From Nocardioides albertanoniae (GTDB lineage Bacteria; Actinomycetota; Actinomycetes; Propionibacteriales; Nocardioidaceae): a stretch of 64,000 nt of DNA. Of this stretch, positions 40,421-47,708 are shown piece by piece (positions within the stretch are counted from its first letter, which is position 1; the number at the start of each line of letters is the position of its first letter). The stretch lies in assembly GCF_006716315.1 (NCBI RefSeq), contig NZ_VFOV01000001.1:2806501-2870500 (forward strand), read 5' to 3'. Position numbers and translations under genes: made by a program. The notes beneath the pieces are model-generated. The model did not search any database. It saw only the letters and a list, made by a program, of their open reading frames with translations, and was not told the origin of the DNA.

Positions 40421-41299
40421 TCACTGCGTGCTGTCCCGCGTGGTCATCGGGCGCCCCTGAAGGATCCGGCGGCGTCGCTGGAGAACCCCGAGCGCCAGCA
40501 CTACCAGCACAGACGCGGCGGCGAGCGCGCCGATGAGTGTCGTCCGTGTCTGGATCCAGCTGGAGACCACCGCGGAGACGTCAGTGAGTCCGCCACCACG
40601 ACCCGCGGCGACCGGGGCGTCGCTGGTGGCCGCCGGATACCAGTACCAGGCCAGATAGGCGCCGGTGAGCAACAGGACGACAGCGGTGACCCTTGGGCCA
40701 TGACGGGCCAATCGCGCGACGTGGCGGGTGAGTCCGCTGCCTGCCGCGGCGGTGGCCAGGGCGAGCAGCAGCAGGACGGTCGCCGAGCCAGCAGCGTAGA
40801 CACCGAAGACGAGCAGGAGCCCGGCATAGCTGGCGGTGGCCTGCGCCTGCGCGATGACCGCGAGGATCACCCCGAACGTGCACGACAGCGAAGCCAGCGC
40901 GTAGCCGACCCCAAACGCAGCCATCCGGGCAGTGGGTGGGAGTCCCGCGGCTGCCCGGCCGGGGATCCGAGGCACCCGCACCGAGACCGAGCGTCCGGCT
41001 AGCATCCACAGGCCGAGAACCACCAGCAGGATGCCGACGGCCAGGCCGAGCGACGGCGCGGCGCGAATCAGCCCTCGGGCGCCGGCGCTGACTACCAGGC
41101 CAGCTGCCGCGAGGGTGCCGGCGAACCCCACCGCCAACACGAGACCGGCCCGCAGCGCCCGCAGCAGCCGCACCGGGACCGTTGAGGCATCGGTGTCGCC
41201 GAGGGTGTGGGTGATCCAGGCCGGGAGTAGCGCGAACCCGCACGGGTTCACGGGCGCGACCATGCCGGCCGCGAAGGCGAGGGTGAGCAGTCCGCCCAT
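40421..41299 (-). CDS. CcdA-like membrane protein of the mer locus
   Basis: 292 residues with about seven membrane helices in the DsbD/CcdA pattern. Conserved cysteines occur in VAPVNPCGFALLPAW near residue 20 and in ALASLSCTFGVILAV, the pair that passes electrons across the membrane from thioredoxin. It would keep the neighbouring exported thioredoxin-like protein reduced. A CcdA/redoxin pair is a recurring part of actinobacterial mer loci. It is last in the minus-strand operon, 3 bases after the redoxin gene. The C-terminal 60 residues extend past the usual CcdA core with an extra helix. Confidence 0.8.
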   Translation of the reverse strand: MGGLLTLAFAAGMVAPVNPCGFALLPAWITHTLGDTDASTVPVRLLRALRAGLVLAVGFAGTLAAAGLVVSAGARGLIRAAPSLGLAVGILLVVLGLWMLAGRSVSVRVPRIPGRAAAGLPPTARMAAFGVGYALASLSCTFGVILAVIAQAQATASYAGLLLVFGVYAAGSATVLLLLALATAAAGSGLTRHVARLARHGPRVTAVVLLLTGAYLAWYWYPAATSDAPVAAGRGGGLTDVSAVVSSWIQTRTTLIGALAAASVLVVLALGVLQRRRRILQGRPMTTRDSTQ

Positions 41300-41302
41300 G
41301 GA

Positions 41303-41827
41303 TCAGGCTCCGGCCTTTGCCAGTTCGGCGGTGATCGTCGCGGCGTCGGGGTCGGTGGCGCGGAAGGTCACCGTGCCGTCGGCGTCGACGACGATCAGGG
41401 TGGACAGAGCGGCCACCTCGAATCGCCGGGAGAGTGCCGCGCCATCGTCGATTGCGGCCGGTACGTGTTCGGCGTCGACGGACTCCATGAAGTCGCCGAT
41501 CAGGGCCTTGGATTCGCCGGGGTCCATGTCGACGGCGAGGAAGCTTGCCACGGTGCCGGCGTTCTCGGCGGTGGTGGCTGCCTCGCCGAGGGACCGGACG
41601 CCGTTCACGCATTCGCCGCACCCGACGGAGAAGAAGAACACCGTGGTGGGCTTCCCGTTTGCGGGCAGGCTGATCTGCTGGCCATCGACGCTGGTCACGG
41701 TGGCGGGTGAACCGGAACCGGCGGTCGCGGGGTCGGCACTGTTGCCGCAGGCGGTCAGGGCAAGCGATCCGGCGGCGAGTACGGCGGCGATCGAGAGCGC
41801 GGCGCGGTGGCGGCGGGTGATTCTCAT
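41303..41827 (-). CDS. thioredoxin-like lipoprotein (TlpA/redoxin type)
   Basis: 174 residues. The signal ends in lipobox LTAC. The mature protein has a thioredoxin fold: TTVFFFSVGCGECVNGV (CxxC as CGEC), then ASFLAVDMDPGESKA and a cis-Pro-position strand TLIVVDADGTVTF. It is probably anchored on the outer face of the membrane and handles Hg(II) or thiol exchange with CcdA. The start is the ATG at 41,827, overlapping the stop of the MerT-like gene by ATGA; an upstream extension in the same frame is antisense to that gene and is rejected. Confidence 0.82.
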   Translation of the reverse strand: MRITRRHRAALSIAAVLAAGSLALTACGNSADPATAGSGSPATVTSVDGQQISLPANGKPTTVFFFSVGCGECVNGVRSLGEAATTAENAGTVASFLAVDMDPGESKALIGDFMESVDAEHVPAAIDDGAALSRRFEVAALSTLIVVDADGTVTFRATDPDAATITAELAKAGA

Positions 41828-42117
41828 CGGTTCTGCTCGTCCTTCGGGTCGACGTTTTCGTTGGTGGGCATGGGCGGGCAGCAGCCGTGGCCGGCGGTGT
41901 CGCCGCCGCGGCGGGAGATGGCAATCAGCGCGAGGATCGCCAGGGCGATCCCGGCGCCGATGACCCACGGGTTGCGGAGGAACGCGCCGATACCGGCGAT
42001 CGCGCCACCGGCGATGAGGATGGGGGGCAGGGCGCAACAGGCGACCATGAGCAGCGCGGCGCCGGCTCCGAGGAGCAGGCCGCTGCCTCCCGGGCGGTCG
42101 TCGTGGTTGGACATCAT
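41824..42117 (-). CDS. MerT-like mercury transport membrane protein
   Basis: 97 residues with two or three membrane helices. The first carries a vicinal cysteine pair (LMVACCALPPILIAGGA), as in MerT-type mercury importers that pass Hg(II) through paired cysteines. A second pair lies in the tail (AGHGCCPPMP). It brings Hg(II) in for MerA to reduce. The start is one of two adjacent ATGs at 42,117 and 42,114; an ATG at 42,129 has a ribosome-site-like sequence placed too close. The family is inferred from the cysteine pattern and operon position. Confidence 0.75.
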   Translation of the reverse strand: MMSNHDDRPGGSGLLLGAGAALLMVACCALPPILIAGGAIAGIGAFLRNPWVIGAGIALAILALIAISRRGGDTAGHGCCPPMPTNENVDPKDEQNR

Positions 42118-42148
42118 CGGTGTTCTCATTCCCTTCAGTGGGTATGGG

Positions 42149-42808
42149 TCAGCAGCAGCTGTGGCTGTCGTCGGCCGCGGCGGGCGCCTGGAGGCGGTTG
42201 AGCAGGCCGATGGTGAGGGCGGCCCCGATCCGGTATGCCTCGGCCACCGGGACCACCTCCGCGACGGGGTGCTCGGCCAGCCAGCCCGCGGCGTCCTCGG
42301 CGGAGGTGAAGTAGTGCACCTGGCTGCAGAAGGAGGAACGGATCGAGGTGATCTGCTCCGGGTTCACCAGCGACACCACCGCGGTGGGCGGATCGACGCT
42401 GGTTGCACCTTGTGTGGGGTCGACGTTGACCCGAACCGGCTCGCCGCTGACCGGGGAGGCCGACTCCACGCGTGCCGGGCGGTCCAGCAGGGCGGGGAAG
42501 ATCAGGGTGTCCAGCGCACACCAGGTGTAGAGCTCCTCACCGGCCACGATGAACCGGTGCGGGGTGGGGCGCAGGGTGAGGCCCTGGCCGATGATCCGGC
42601 CCTGGTCGTCGTACTCGGTGTCCGGCACCGCGGCGAGCCCACGCCGTACCTCGTCGATCGGACGTCCGGCGGCCGCGGCGAGTTGCTCGACGGCGACGGG
42701 GTCGCCGTCGACGAGCAGTCGCAGCAGCGGGACCAGCAGGCCTGCGTTGAGGCCGGTCTCCTCGGGTCGGGTGAGTCGTTGGGGTAGTTGCGTGCTGAGG
42801 TCCGACAT
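42149..42808 (-). CDS. merB: alkylmercury (organomercurial) lyase
   Basis: 219 residues. MerB cleaves the carbon-mercury bond of organomercurials. All three catalytic residues are visible: the Cys and Asp of LYTWCALDTLIFPAL and the second Cys of IRSSFCSQVHYF. The N-terminal winged-helix-like region (VEQLAAAAGRPIDEVRRGLA) and central segment TLRPTPHRF are typical. The protein ends SHSCC, an extra cysteine pair that may pass Hg(II) on to MerA. It lies 48 bases from merA in the same operon. Confidence 0.94.
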   Translation of the reverse strand: MSDLSTQLPQRLTRPEETGLNAGLLVPLLRLLVDGDPVAVEQLAAAAGRPIDEVRRGLAAVPDTEYDDQGRIIGQGLTLRPTPHRFIVAGEELYTWCALDTLIFPALLDRPARVESASPVSGEPVRVNVDPTQGATSVDPPTAVVSLVNPEQITSIRSSFCSQVHYFTSAEDAAGWLAEHPVAEVVPVAEAYRIGAALTIGLLNRLQAPAAADDSHSCC

Positions 42809-42855
42809 GGCGGATGCCTCCTTCAGGAGTGGGGTGGGCGCTGTGTGGGTGCTGG

Positions 42856-44280
42856 TCAGGCGCAGCAGGACAGCTTCGAGACGTCGGTGGTGAAGGCCTT
42901 GGCAACGATCCGGATGCCCTCGGCCATGGTCAGGTAGGGCGCCCAGGCGTCGGCGACCTCGGCGATGGTCTTGCCGAGGATGTGCACGCCCGCGGCGGCG
43001 AGCTCGCCGGCGTCCTTGGCGACCGCTGTCAGGCCGAGGATCTCGCCGGTGTCTGCGTTGGCGACCATCTTGATGAAGCCGCGCGTGTCCCGGTTGACCA
43101 GCGCCCGGGGCACGTATTCCAGCGGTAGCACGCGGCAGTCGCAGCGGATCCCGGCCGCGAGGACTTGGGCCTCAGTCATCCCGACTGCGCCGATCGCGGG
43201 ACTGGTGAACGTGACCCGCGGCAGCCGCATGTAGTCCACGGACTTCTCGGCGTCGGTGAAGGCGTTCTCGGCGACCAGGGTGCCGTGGTGGGCGGCGACG
43301 TAGACGAACTCGGGCTGCCCGGTCACGTCTCCGGCCGCCCAGATCCGGGGGTTGGAGGACTGCAGCTGGTCGGTGACCACGATCTCACCGACCTCGCCAG
43401 TTTTAACCTCGACCGCGTTGAGGTTGAGCCCGTCGGTGACCGGCCGGCGGCCGAGCGCGACGAGGAGCTGGTCGGCGCGGAACTCCTGCTCGCCACCGGA
43501 GACGTCCGCTGTGACGGCCACCTGGCCGGTGGCCGCGTCGCGGGTCGCGCGGGTCGGGACCGCGCGGCGGACCACCCGGATGCCCTCGTCGGCGAAGACC
43601 TCCTGAAGTGTCTTGGAGACTTCCGGCTCCTCCTGCGACGCCAGCCGGGAGCGAACCAGCAGGGTCACCTTCGACCCGATCCGGGCGAACATCTGGGCCT
43701 GCTCCAGCGCCACGTAGCCGCCGCCGAGGACGAGCAGAGAGTCGGGGACCTCGGCGAGCTCCATCGCTGTGGTCGAGGTCAGGTACCCGGCCTCGTCCAG
43801 TCCGTCGATCGGCGGGGTCCAGGGCCGGGAGCCGGTGGCCACCAGGTAGTGCTCGGCCGCGATGGTCTCGACGCTGCCATCCGCCGCGGCGACCTCGAGC
43901 AGGGGCGAATCCGGAGTGCCGGCGAACGCGGCGTTGCCGCGGCGGATCTCCCAACCGTAGGAGTCGGCGACGTCGACGTACTTCTCACCCCGCAGGGCCT
44001 CGACGAGATCCTGCTTTCCGCCGATCAGGGCCGGCATGTCCACCGGGTCGGCGGCAGCGGCGATGCCCGGGAACCGCTTCGACGCGTCCGCGGCGACGTG
44101 CCGGACCTCCGCGGCTGCGATCAGTGCCTTGGACGGCACGCAGCCGGTGTTCACACACGTGCCGCCGAACGTGTCGCGCTCGACCATCACCACCGACTTG
44201 CCCAGCGTGGTCGCGCGAATGGCCGCGGCGAACGCACCGCCGCCGGATCCGATGATCGCGAGGTCGTACCTGGTCTGCAT
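42856..44280 (-). CDS. merA: mercuric reductase
   Basis: A 474-residue flavoprotein disulfide reductase that reduces Hg(II) to Hg(0) with NADPH. The FAD-binding GSGGGAFAAAIRA is near residue 10, the redox-active CVNTGCVPSK near 42, the NAD(P)H-binding LVLGGGYVALEQAQ in the middle, and the second FAD motif RIWAAGDVTG later. The C-terminal KLSCCA holds the mercury-binding cysteine pair that distinguishes MerA from lipoamide dehydrogenase. The N-terminal HMA domain found in many MerA proteins is absent. The ATG start has GAGGA six bases upstream. Confidence 0.97.
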   Translation of the reverse strand: MQTRYDLAIIGSGGGAFAAAIRATTLGKSVVMVERDTFGGTCVNTGCVPSKALIAAAEVRHVAADASKRFPGIAAAADPVDMPALIGGKQDLVEALRGEKYVDVADSYGWEIRRGNAAFAGTPDSPLLEVAAADGSVETIAAEHYLVATGSRPWTPPIDGLDEAGYLTSTTAMELAEVPDSLLVLGGGYVALEQAQMFARIGSKVTLLVRSRLASQEEPEVSKTLQEVFADEGIRVVRRAVPTRATRDAATGQVAVTADVSGGEQEFRADQLLVALGRRPVTDGLNLNAVEVKTGEVGEIVVTDQLQSSNPRIWAAGDVTGQPEFVYVAAHHGTLVAENAFTDAEKSVDYMRLPRVTFTSPAIGAVGMTEAQVLAAGIRCDCRVLPLEYVPRALVNRDTRGFIKMVANADTGEILGLTAVAKDAGELAAAGVHILGKTIAEVADAWAPYLTMAEGIRIVAKAFTTDVSKLSCCA

Positions 44281-44331
44281 CCCGATTCCTCACCGAGTGT
44301 GTTGGGAAACGCTTCTGATGCAGCCACAATG

Positions 44332-44357
44332 GACCTTCCAGTACAGGGGAAGGTCAA
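44332..44357. promoter_or_regulatory. MerR operator and overlapping mer promoter
   Basis: A perfect 8-bp dyad GACCTTCC (44,332-44,339) / GGAAGGTC (44,348-44,355). Read on the minus strand, TTGACC is a -35 element and CATTGT lies 19-20 bases on, giving the over-long spacer typical of MerR-controlled promoters. It drives merA onward; merR diverges from the other side. MerR would bend this DNA when Hg(II) binds. Confidence 0.8.
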
Positions 44358-44386
44358 GCGAGACCTGCGACACGATGGAGGCCGGG

Positions 44387-44776
44387 ATGCGGATCGGAGA
44401 ACTCGCCGAGGCGGCAGGCACGACCACCAAGACCCTGCGGTTTTACGAAGAGCAAGGGCTGCTGCCCCCGGCCGAACGCACACCGGCCGGCTACCGCGAC
44501 TACACCCCCGACGCGGTCAGCCGGATCGACTTCGTCCACCGCGGCCAAGCGGCCGGGCTCACCCTCGCCCAGATCAAGCAGATCCTCGACATCCGCGACC
44601 ACGGCCAAGCTCCCTGCGGCCACGTACGTGACCTGCTGGACGCGCGCCTTGCCGACATCGACGCGCAGATCGCCGACCTCACAACACTTCGCGACAACGT
44701 GGCTGCGCTCCGCGACGATGCAGCCCTCCCAGAGCCCGAAACCTGTAGCCCCGATCAGGTCTGCAGATACCTATAG
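44387..44776 (+). CDS. merR: mercury-responsive MerR-family regulator
   Basis: 129 residues. The N-terminal winged helix is MRIGELAEAAGTTTKTLRFYEEQGLLP. A dimerisation helix follows. The three mercury-binding cysteines of MerR proteins appear in QAPCGHV, ETCSPDQVC. This spacing supports Hg(II) rather than another metal. The start is ATG 44,387; an in-frame ATG at 44,375 is possible. It diverges from the mer structural genes and lies just inside the right end of the transposon. Confidence 0.92.
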   Translation: MRIGELAEAAGTTTKTLRFYEEQGLLPPAERTPAGYRDYTPDAVSRIDFVHRGQAAGLTLAQIKQILDIRDHGQAPCGHVRDLLDARLADIDAQIADLTTLRDNVAALRDDAALPEPETCSPDQVCRYL

Positions 44777-44830
44777 CCCTCGCCAATCGGCAGTGACCAC
44801 CGAGACCAAGGGCGTGATTAGCCGGTGCCA

Positions 44831-44877
44831 GGTGGGTCCGAGTCAGACCGTCATCGTGGTCCCAGATCGGGTTGACA
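44831..44877 (-). repeat. right end of the IS21-mer transposon
   Basis: Two 21-base units in inverted orientation to the left end, separated by 3 bases as on the left. The inner unit and next two bases match the left end at 22 of 23 positions; the outer unit matches at 15 of 21. It begins 54 bases after merR and runs into the 3' end of the TetR gene. Confidence 0.8.
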
Positions 44878-45570
44878 CAGCCACATCTGCCCCACCGCGG
44901 CAACTGCCACCTTTGCCGCAACCTCGATCTGCGCCTGGGGCACCCCGCAGATACGGAGGCTGGAGACCGCAACGCCGTGGAGCTCCTTGTTGGTCACCGT
45001 GTCGCCGGAGGCACGCGTGCCGATGACGCTCTCGACAGCATTCAGGATCAACTCACCCAGTTGGAGCATGGCGACTGTGTCTGTCACCGCCTGCGATCCA
45101 CACGAGATGCCGAGCGACCCGTACGCCTCCCGCAGTTGGCCACGCGCAGCGGCGTACTCCCGAGCTTCGGGCGTCTGGGAGACGTCGGGGCATGCGGGCA
45201 ACATCCCAATGTTGTGCATGAGCGTGGCAAGAGATTCGGCGTCGTGAAAAGCGAGGAGGTAGAGCGCTGCCTCCGGGCTCTCGATCCGGGCCAGGTCGCC
45301 GACCCTGTCCAGCGCCGGCCGCACGGTCATCTCGAGAAGCTCGGCGAGGATCCCGGGCTTGCCGGCGAAGTGGTAGTAGAGGCTCGCTTGTCGGATCCCG
45401 ACCGCTTCGGCGATGTCGCGGGTGGAGGTGCCGGCGTAGCCCTGGCCGACGAACAGGCGAGCGGAGACGGCGAGGATCTGGTCACGCGGGTCTGCGTGGG
45501 TGTCGGAGGCCGGAATGTGTCGGGGACGGCCCGGGCCCGGACGGCGATTGTTGGAGGCTGCGGAACTCAT
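44851..45570 (-). CDS. TetR/AcrR-family regulator with a transposon-derived C-terminus
   Basis: 239 residues. The N-terminal helix-turn-helix is ILAVSARLFVGQGYAGTSTRDIAEAVGIRQASLYYHF, a standard TetR DNA-binding domain. A helical ligand domain follows with several cysteines (LPACPDV, ISCGSQ, RICGV). The ATG at 45,570 has GGAG upstream. The last eight codons and the stop (44,851-44,877) lie inside the transposon right end, so the original C-terminus was replaced when the transposon inserted. The truncation seems small. Its ligand and targets are unknown, and any partner gene once downstream is now separated from it. Confidence 0.85.
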   Translation of the reverse strand: MSSAASNNRRPGPGRPRHIPASDTHADPRDQILAVSARLFVGQGYAGTSTRDIAEAVGIRQASLYYHFAGKPGILAELLEMTVRPALDRVGDLARIESPEAALYLLAFHDAESLATLMHNIGMLPACPDVSQTPEAREYAAARGQLREAYGSLGISCGSQAVTDTVAMLQLGELILNAVESVIGTRASGDTVTNKELHGVAVSSLRICGVPQAQIEVAAKVAVAAVGQMWLCQPDLGPR

Positions 45571-45799
45571 GTTGCTCCGTCGCAGATGTGGTGGATGGAT
45601 CCCGGGGCCACCGATCGGAGCCAACCATTCGGGACCCCGGGTTCTCCCAGTCTTCAATAATATTCATTCTATTACAAGGACCTTGCACGCATTACGTTCA
45701 AGGAACCCTTGCGAACACGCATGTCTTGCGACCATGATGGATAGCCCAACGCCACCCCGAAGCACCTCGGGCGGGCACACAACAACGGAGGCACTCGGC
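45571..45799. promoter_or_regulatory. AT-rich divergent promoter region
   Basis: An AT-rich stretch around 45,652-45,678 stands out sharply from the surrounding high-GC DNA and includes an AATAATATTCATT run with local dyad symmetry. It lies between the TetR gene (minus) and the small gene at 45,800 (plus). It is a good candidate for the TetR operator and promoter. GGAG lies upstream of the plus-strand start. Confidence 0.5.
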
Positions 45800-46018
45800 A
45801 TGGCTCTCACACGTATCGCTGTCAGTAACGACTGCAACGGTGGCAACTGCCCCTCGGTCCACACGACCGACGACCCTTCGGTCGTTGTCGTCCAGGGCAT
45901 CAAGCTCGAGGACGCCACCCGCACCGAGCTTGTCGGCATGCCCGACCATGAGGACGCCGTCACCATCCCGACCGAGGTGATCCTCCAGGCGGCTCGAGCC
46001 CTCGAGGGGAGGGCCTGA
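45800..46018 (+). CDS. small protein of the DUF6879/XRE regulatory set
   Basis: 72 residues beginning MALTRIAVSNDCNGGNCPSV and ending in a helix (PTEVILQAARALEGRA). It is a short beta-rich protein with a Cys-Asn-Gly-Gly-Asn-Cys loop. Small proteins with this DCNGGNCP start commonly precede DUF6879 and XRE-DUF5753 genes in actinobacteria; the function is unknown. The ATG follows GGAGG by nine bases. The frame is open further upstream, but that part has no ribosome site. Confidence 0.65.
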   Translation: MALTRIAVSNDCNGGNCPSVHTTDDPSVVVVQGIKLEDATRTELVGMPDHEDAVTIPTEVILQAARALEGRA

Positions 46019-46023
46019 TCGGC

Positions 46024-46551
46024 GTGGCAGACCTCGGATCCGCGTTCCAGAACCTGACCACCTCGTGGTTCCGCCTGGAGACGCTCCAGGCCTACGACGT
46101 CAAGGAAGAGCACGAGTCCTTCGCCGAGTTCCTGCGCACCGGGCGGCTCGACTCGCCCGGTGATGTTGGGTGGCGGGAGATGATCGCCGGGCATGTGGCC
46201 GCCGGCCGGTCTCTGCAACGGGTCCACGTCGTCGAGGTGCCGCTCACCGACTACGTTCGCTACGAGATCGCCGAGTACGTCCGCAACCACGAGGCCGGAG
46301 AAGACATCCGCCTACTGTCGGTTCCAGCCGGCGACTGGCCAGAGGACCTCCCCCAGGGCACAGACTTCTGGCTGCTCGACGACGGCCAGCCCAGTCAGTC
46401 GGCGTGGGCAATGGACTACGACAACGAGGGTCGCTTTCTGGGCGTCAAGGAGGTCCAGGACCCTGACTTGATCGACACCTACCGAAAGTGGCGCGACACC
46501 GCCCTTGGCCTCTCCGTGCCGTTGAATGGCTATCGTCGCAAGGACGCATAA
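46024..46551 (+). CDS. DUF6879 family protein
   Basis: 175 residues with the family pattern FRLETLQAYDVKEEHESFAEFL, then HVVEVPLTDYVRYEIAEYVRNHEAGEDIRLL and WLLDDGQPSQSAWAMDYDNEGRFLG. DUF6879 genes are almost always next to an XRE regulator with a DUF5753 domain, as here, and are thought to act together with it. The start is GTG, five bases after the previous stop. Confidence 0.88.
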   Translation: MADLGSAFQNLTTSWFRLETLQAYDVKEEHESFAEFLRTGRLDSPGDVGWREMIAGHVAAGRSLQRVHVVEVPLTDYVRYEIAEYVRNHEAGEDIRLLSVPAGDWPEDLPQGTDFWLLDDGQPSQSAWAMDYDNEGRFLGVKEVQDPDLIDTYRKWRDTALGLSVPLNGYRRKDA

Positions 46552-46602
46552 TTTGCACGACCAAGACGAATAGTCAGGCAAGACGACCAGGAGGAACCCA
46601 CC

Positions 46603-47469
46603 ATGGGTAGCGCGACACGGCGAGCACGAGAGGCGCTCGGTGACGCACTGAGAACTGCCAGGCGAGAGGCCGGGATCACCGGCATCGCCCTCGCCGCGCA
46701 ACTCCAGCAGTCCGGCCAGACCTGGTCACAGTCCAAGGTCTCCAAGATCGAGGCCGGTCGCCAGATGCCCACAGAGGACGAGGTCCGCGCCTGGGCGGAT
46801 GCTGTTGGCGCTGACCCAGAACGACTCCTGGCCATCCAGGAACGCGCATCCTGGGAATACTCGGTGTTCCGCGACACCTTCGGGCAGGACGACGGCCCAG
46901 CCGCCGTGCAGCGCGCCTACGAGGCAGCCGAAAGGGCTGCTTCAACGGTGTTCAGCTTCCACCCGACCGTCATCCCCGGCCTGTGCCAAACCGCCGACTA
47001 CGCCGCCGCGCTGCTCAAACTGATCGGCGGCCCGGTCGAGCACGGCGCATCCGAAGACGACATCGCCCACATGGTCGCCGCCCGGACGCGGCGCAGCGCC
47101 ATCCTGTACGAACCCGGGCGCGACGTCACCGTCCTCGTCGCCGAGACCGCGCTGTACCCACGGATCGGTGGCCCAGACGTGATGCGAACCCAGCTCGAGC
47201 ACCTCGCTGGTCTGGCGACCCGCGCGAAGGCGGTGGTCGGGATCGTGCCGCTCGACCAGTTCCCGGTCTTGGTCGGGCAAGCCTGGGACCAGCGTGACCA
47301 AGTCGTCACGATCGAGACCACCGCCGGCGATCTCGAGATCGCTGACCCCATCGAGGTTGCGCAGTACCAGCGATGGGCTGAGGCACTGACCTCAGTCGCA
47401 CTCACCGGCTCCGACGCCGCACGCAAATGCGTTGAACTCGCAGCCCGAGACGTAAGCAGCACCGACTAG
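46603..47469 (+). CDS. XRE-family regulator with DUF5753 ligand-sensing domain
   Basis: 288 residues. The N-terminal helix-turn-helix (LRTARREAGITGIALAAQL...SQSKVSKIEAGRQMPTEDEVRAW) is followed by the DUF5753 domain typical of actinobacterial regulators (FSFHPTVIPGLCQTADYAAALL, LVAETALYPRIGG, LEHLAGLATRAKAVVGIVPLDQ). These proteins usually regulate a neighbouring small gene. The ATG follows AGGAGG by about eight bases, 51 bases after the DUF6879 gene. Confidence 0.92.
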   Translation: MGSATRRAREALGDALRTARREAGITGIALAAQLQQSGQTWSQSKVSKIEAGRQMPTEDEVRAWADAVGADPERLLAIQERASWEYSVFRDTFGQDDGPAAVQRAYEAAERAASTVFSFHPTVIPGLCQTADYAAALLKLIGGPVEHGASEDDIAHMVAARTRRSAILYEPGRDVTVLVAETALYPRIGGPDVMRTQLEHLAGLATRAKAVVGIVPLDQFPVLVGQAWDQRDQVVTIETTAGDLEIADPIEVAQYQRWAEALTSVALTGSDAARKCVELAARDVSSTD

Positions 47470-47549
47470 CAGGGATACAACCTTGAGTCTCGTCCCCCGG
47501 TCCACATCGACCCCGACCCGGCACAAGAGTGGCAACGTCGTCGACCTCA

Positions 47550-47569
47550 GTGATGTCTTCAGACATCAC
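47550..47569. promoter_or_regulatory. palindromic site upstream of the primase gene
   Basis: GTGATGTC (47,550-47,557) and GACATCAC (47,562-47,569) form a perfect 8-bp dyad with a 4-base centre. Further short inverted repeats of ACATCCCCC / GGGGGATGT type lie at about 47,679-47,712 next to the primase start. It could be an operator for the XRE regulator, or part of an origin for the prim-pol. Confidence 0.45.
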
Positions 47570-47708
47570 AAAGATGGGCCCGGAGGCCGCTGGCCAACGC
47601 CTCCAAAACCCTGCGGTGAATTTCTTGGGGAATGTCATCTGACCTGCGGAGACGCTGAGATTCCCCCAACATCCCCCCTGCCTGAGGGTATGAATCGGGT
47701 GATGGGGG

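Larger units (their letters stand above)
37698..44877. mobile_element. IS21-family transposon carrying a mercury-resistance locus
   Basis: 7180 bp. The left 47 bases (37,698-37,744) and the reverse complement of the right 47 (44,831-44,877) align without gaps at 37 of 47 positions; the inner 23 bases differ only once. Both ends begin TG and contain two copies of a 21-base unit, the multi-repeat end type of IS21. Inside lie istA, istB, then ccdA-like, redoxin, merT-like, merB and merA on the minus strand and merR on the plus strand. No second IS21 right end is evident directly after istB, so the mer genes are inside the mobile unit. The target duplication is unclear. Confidence 0.8.

Noticed and set aside
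40373..40440. A standard IS21 right end directly after istB
   Set aside because: Only a weak GGTGGG...GTCCC resemblance is present, while the site at 44,831-44,877 matches the left end far better.
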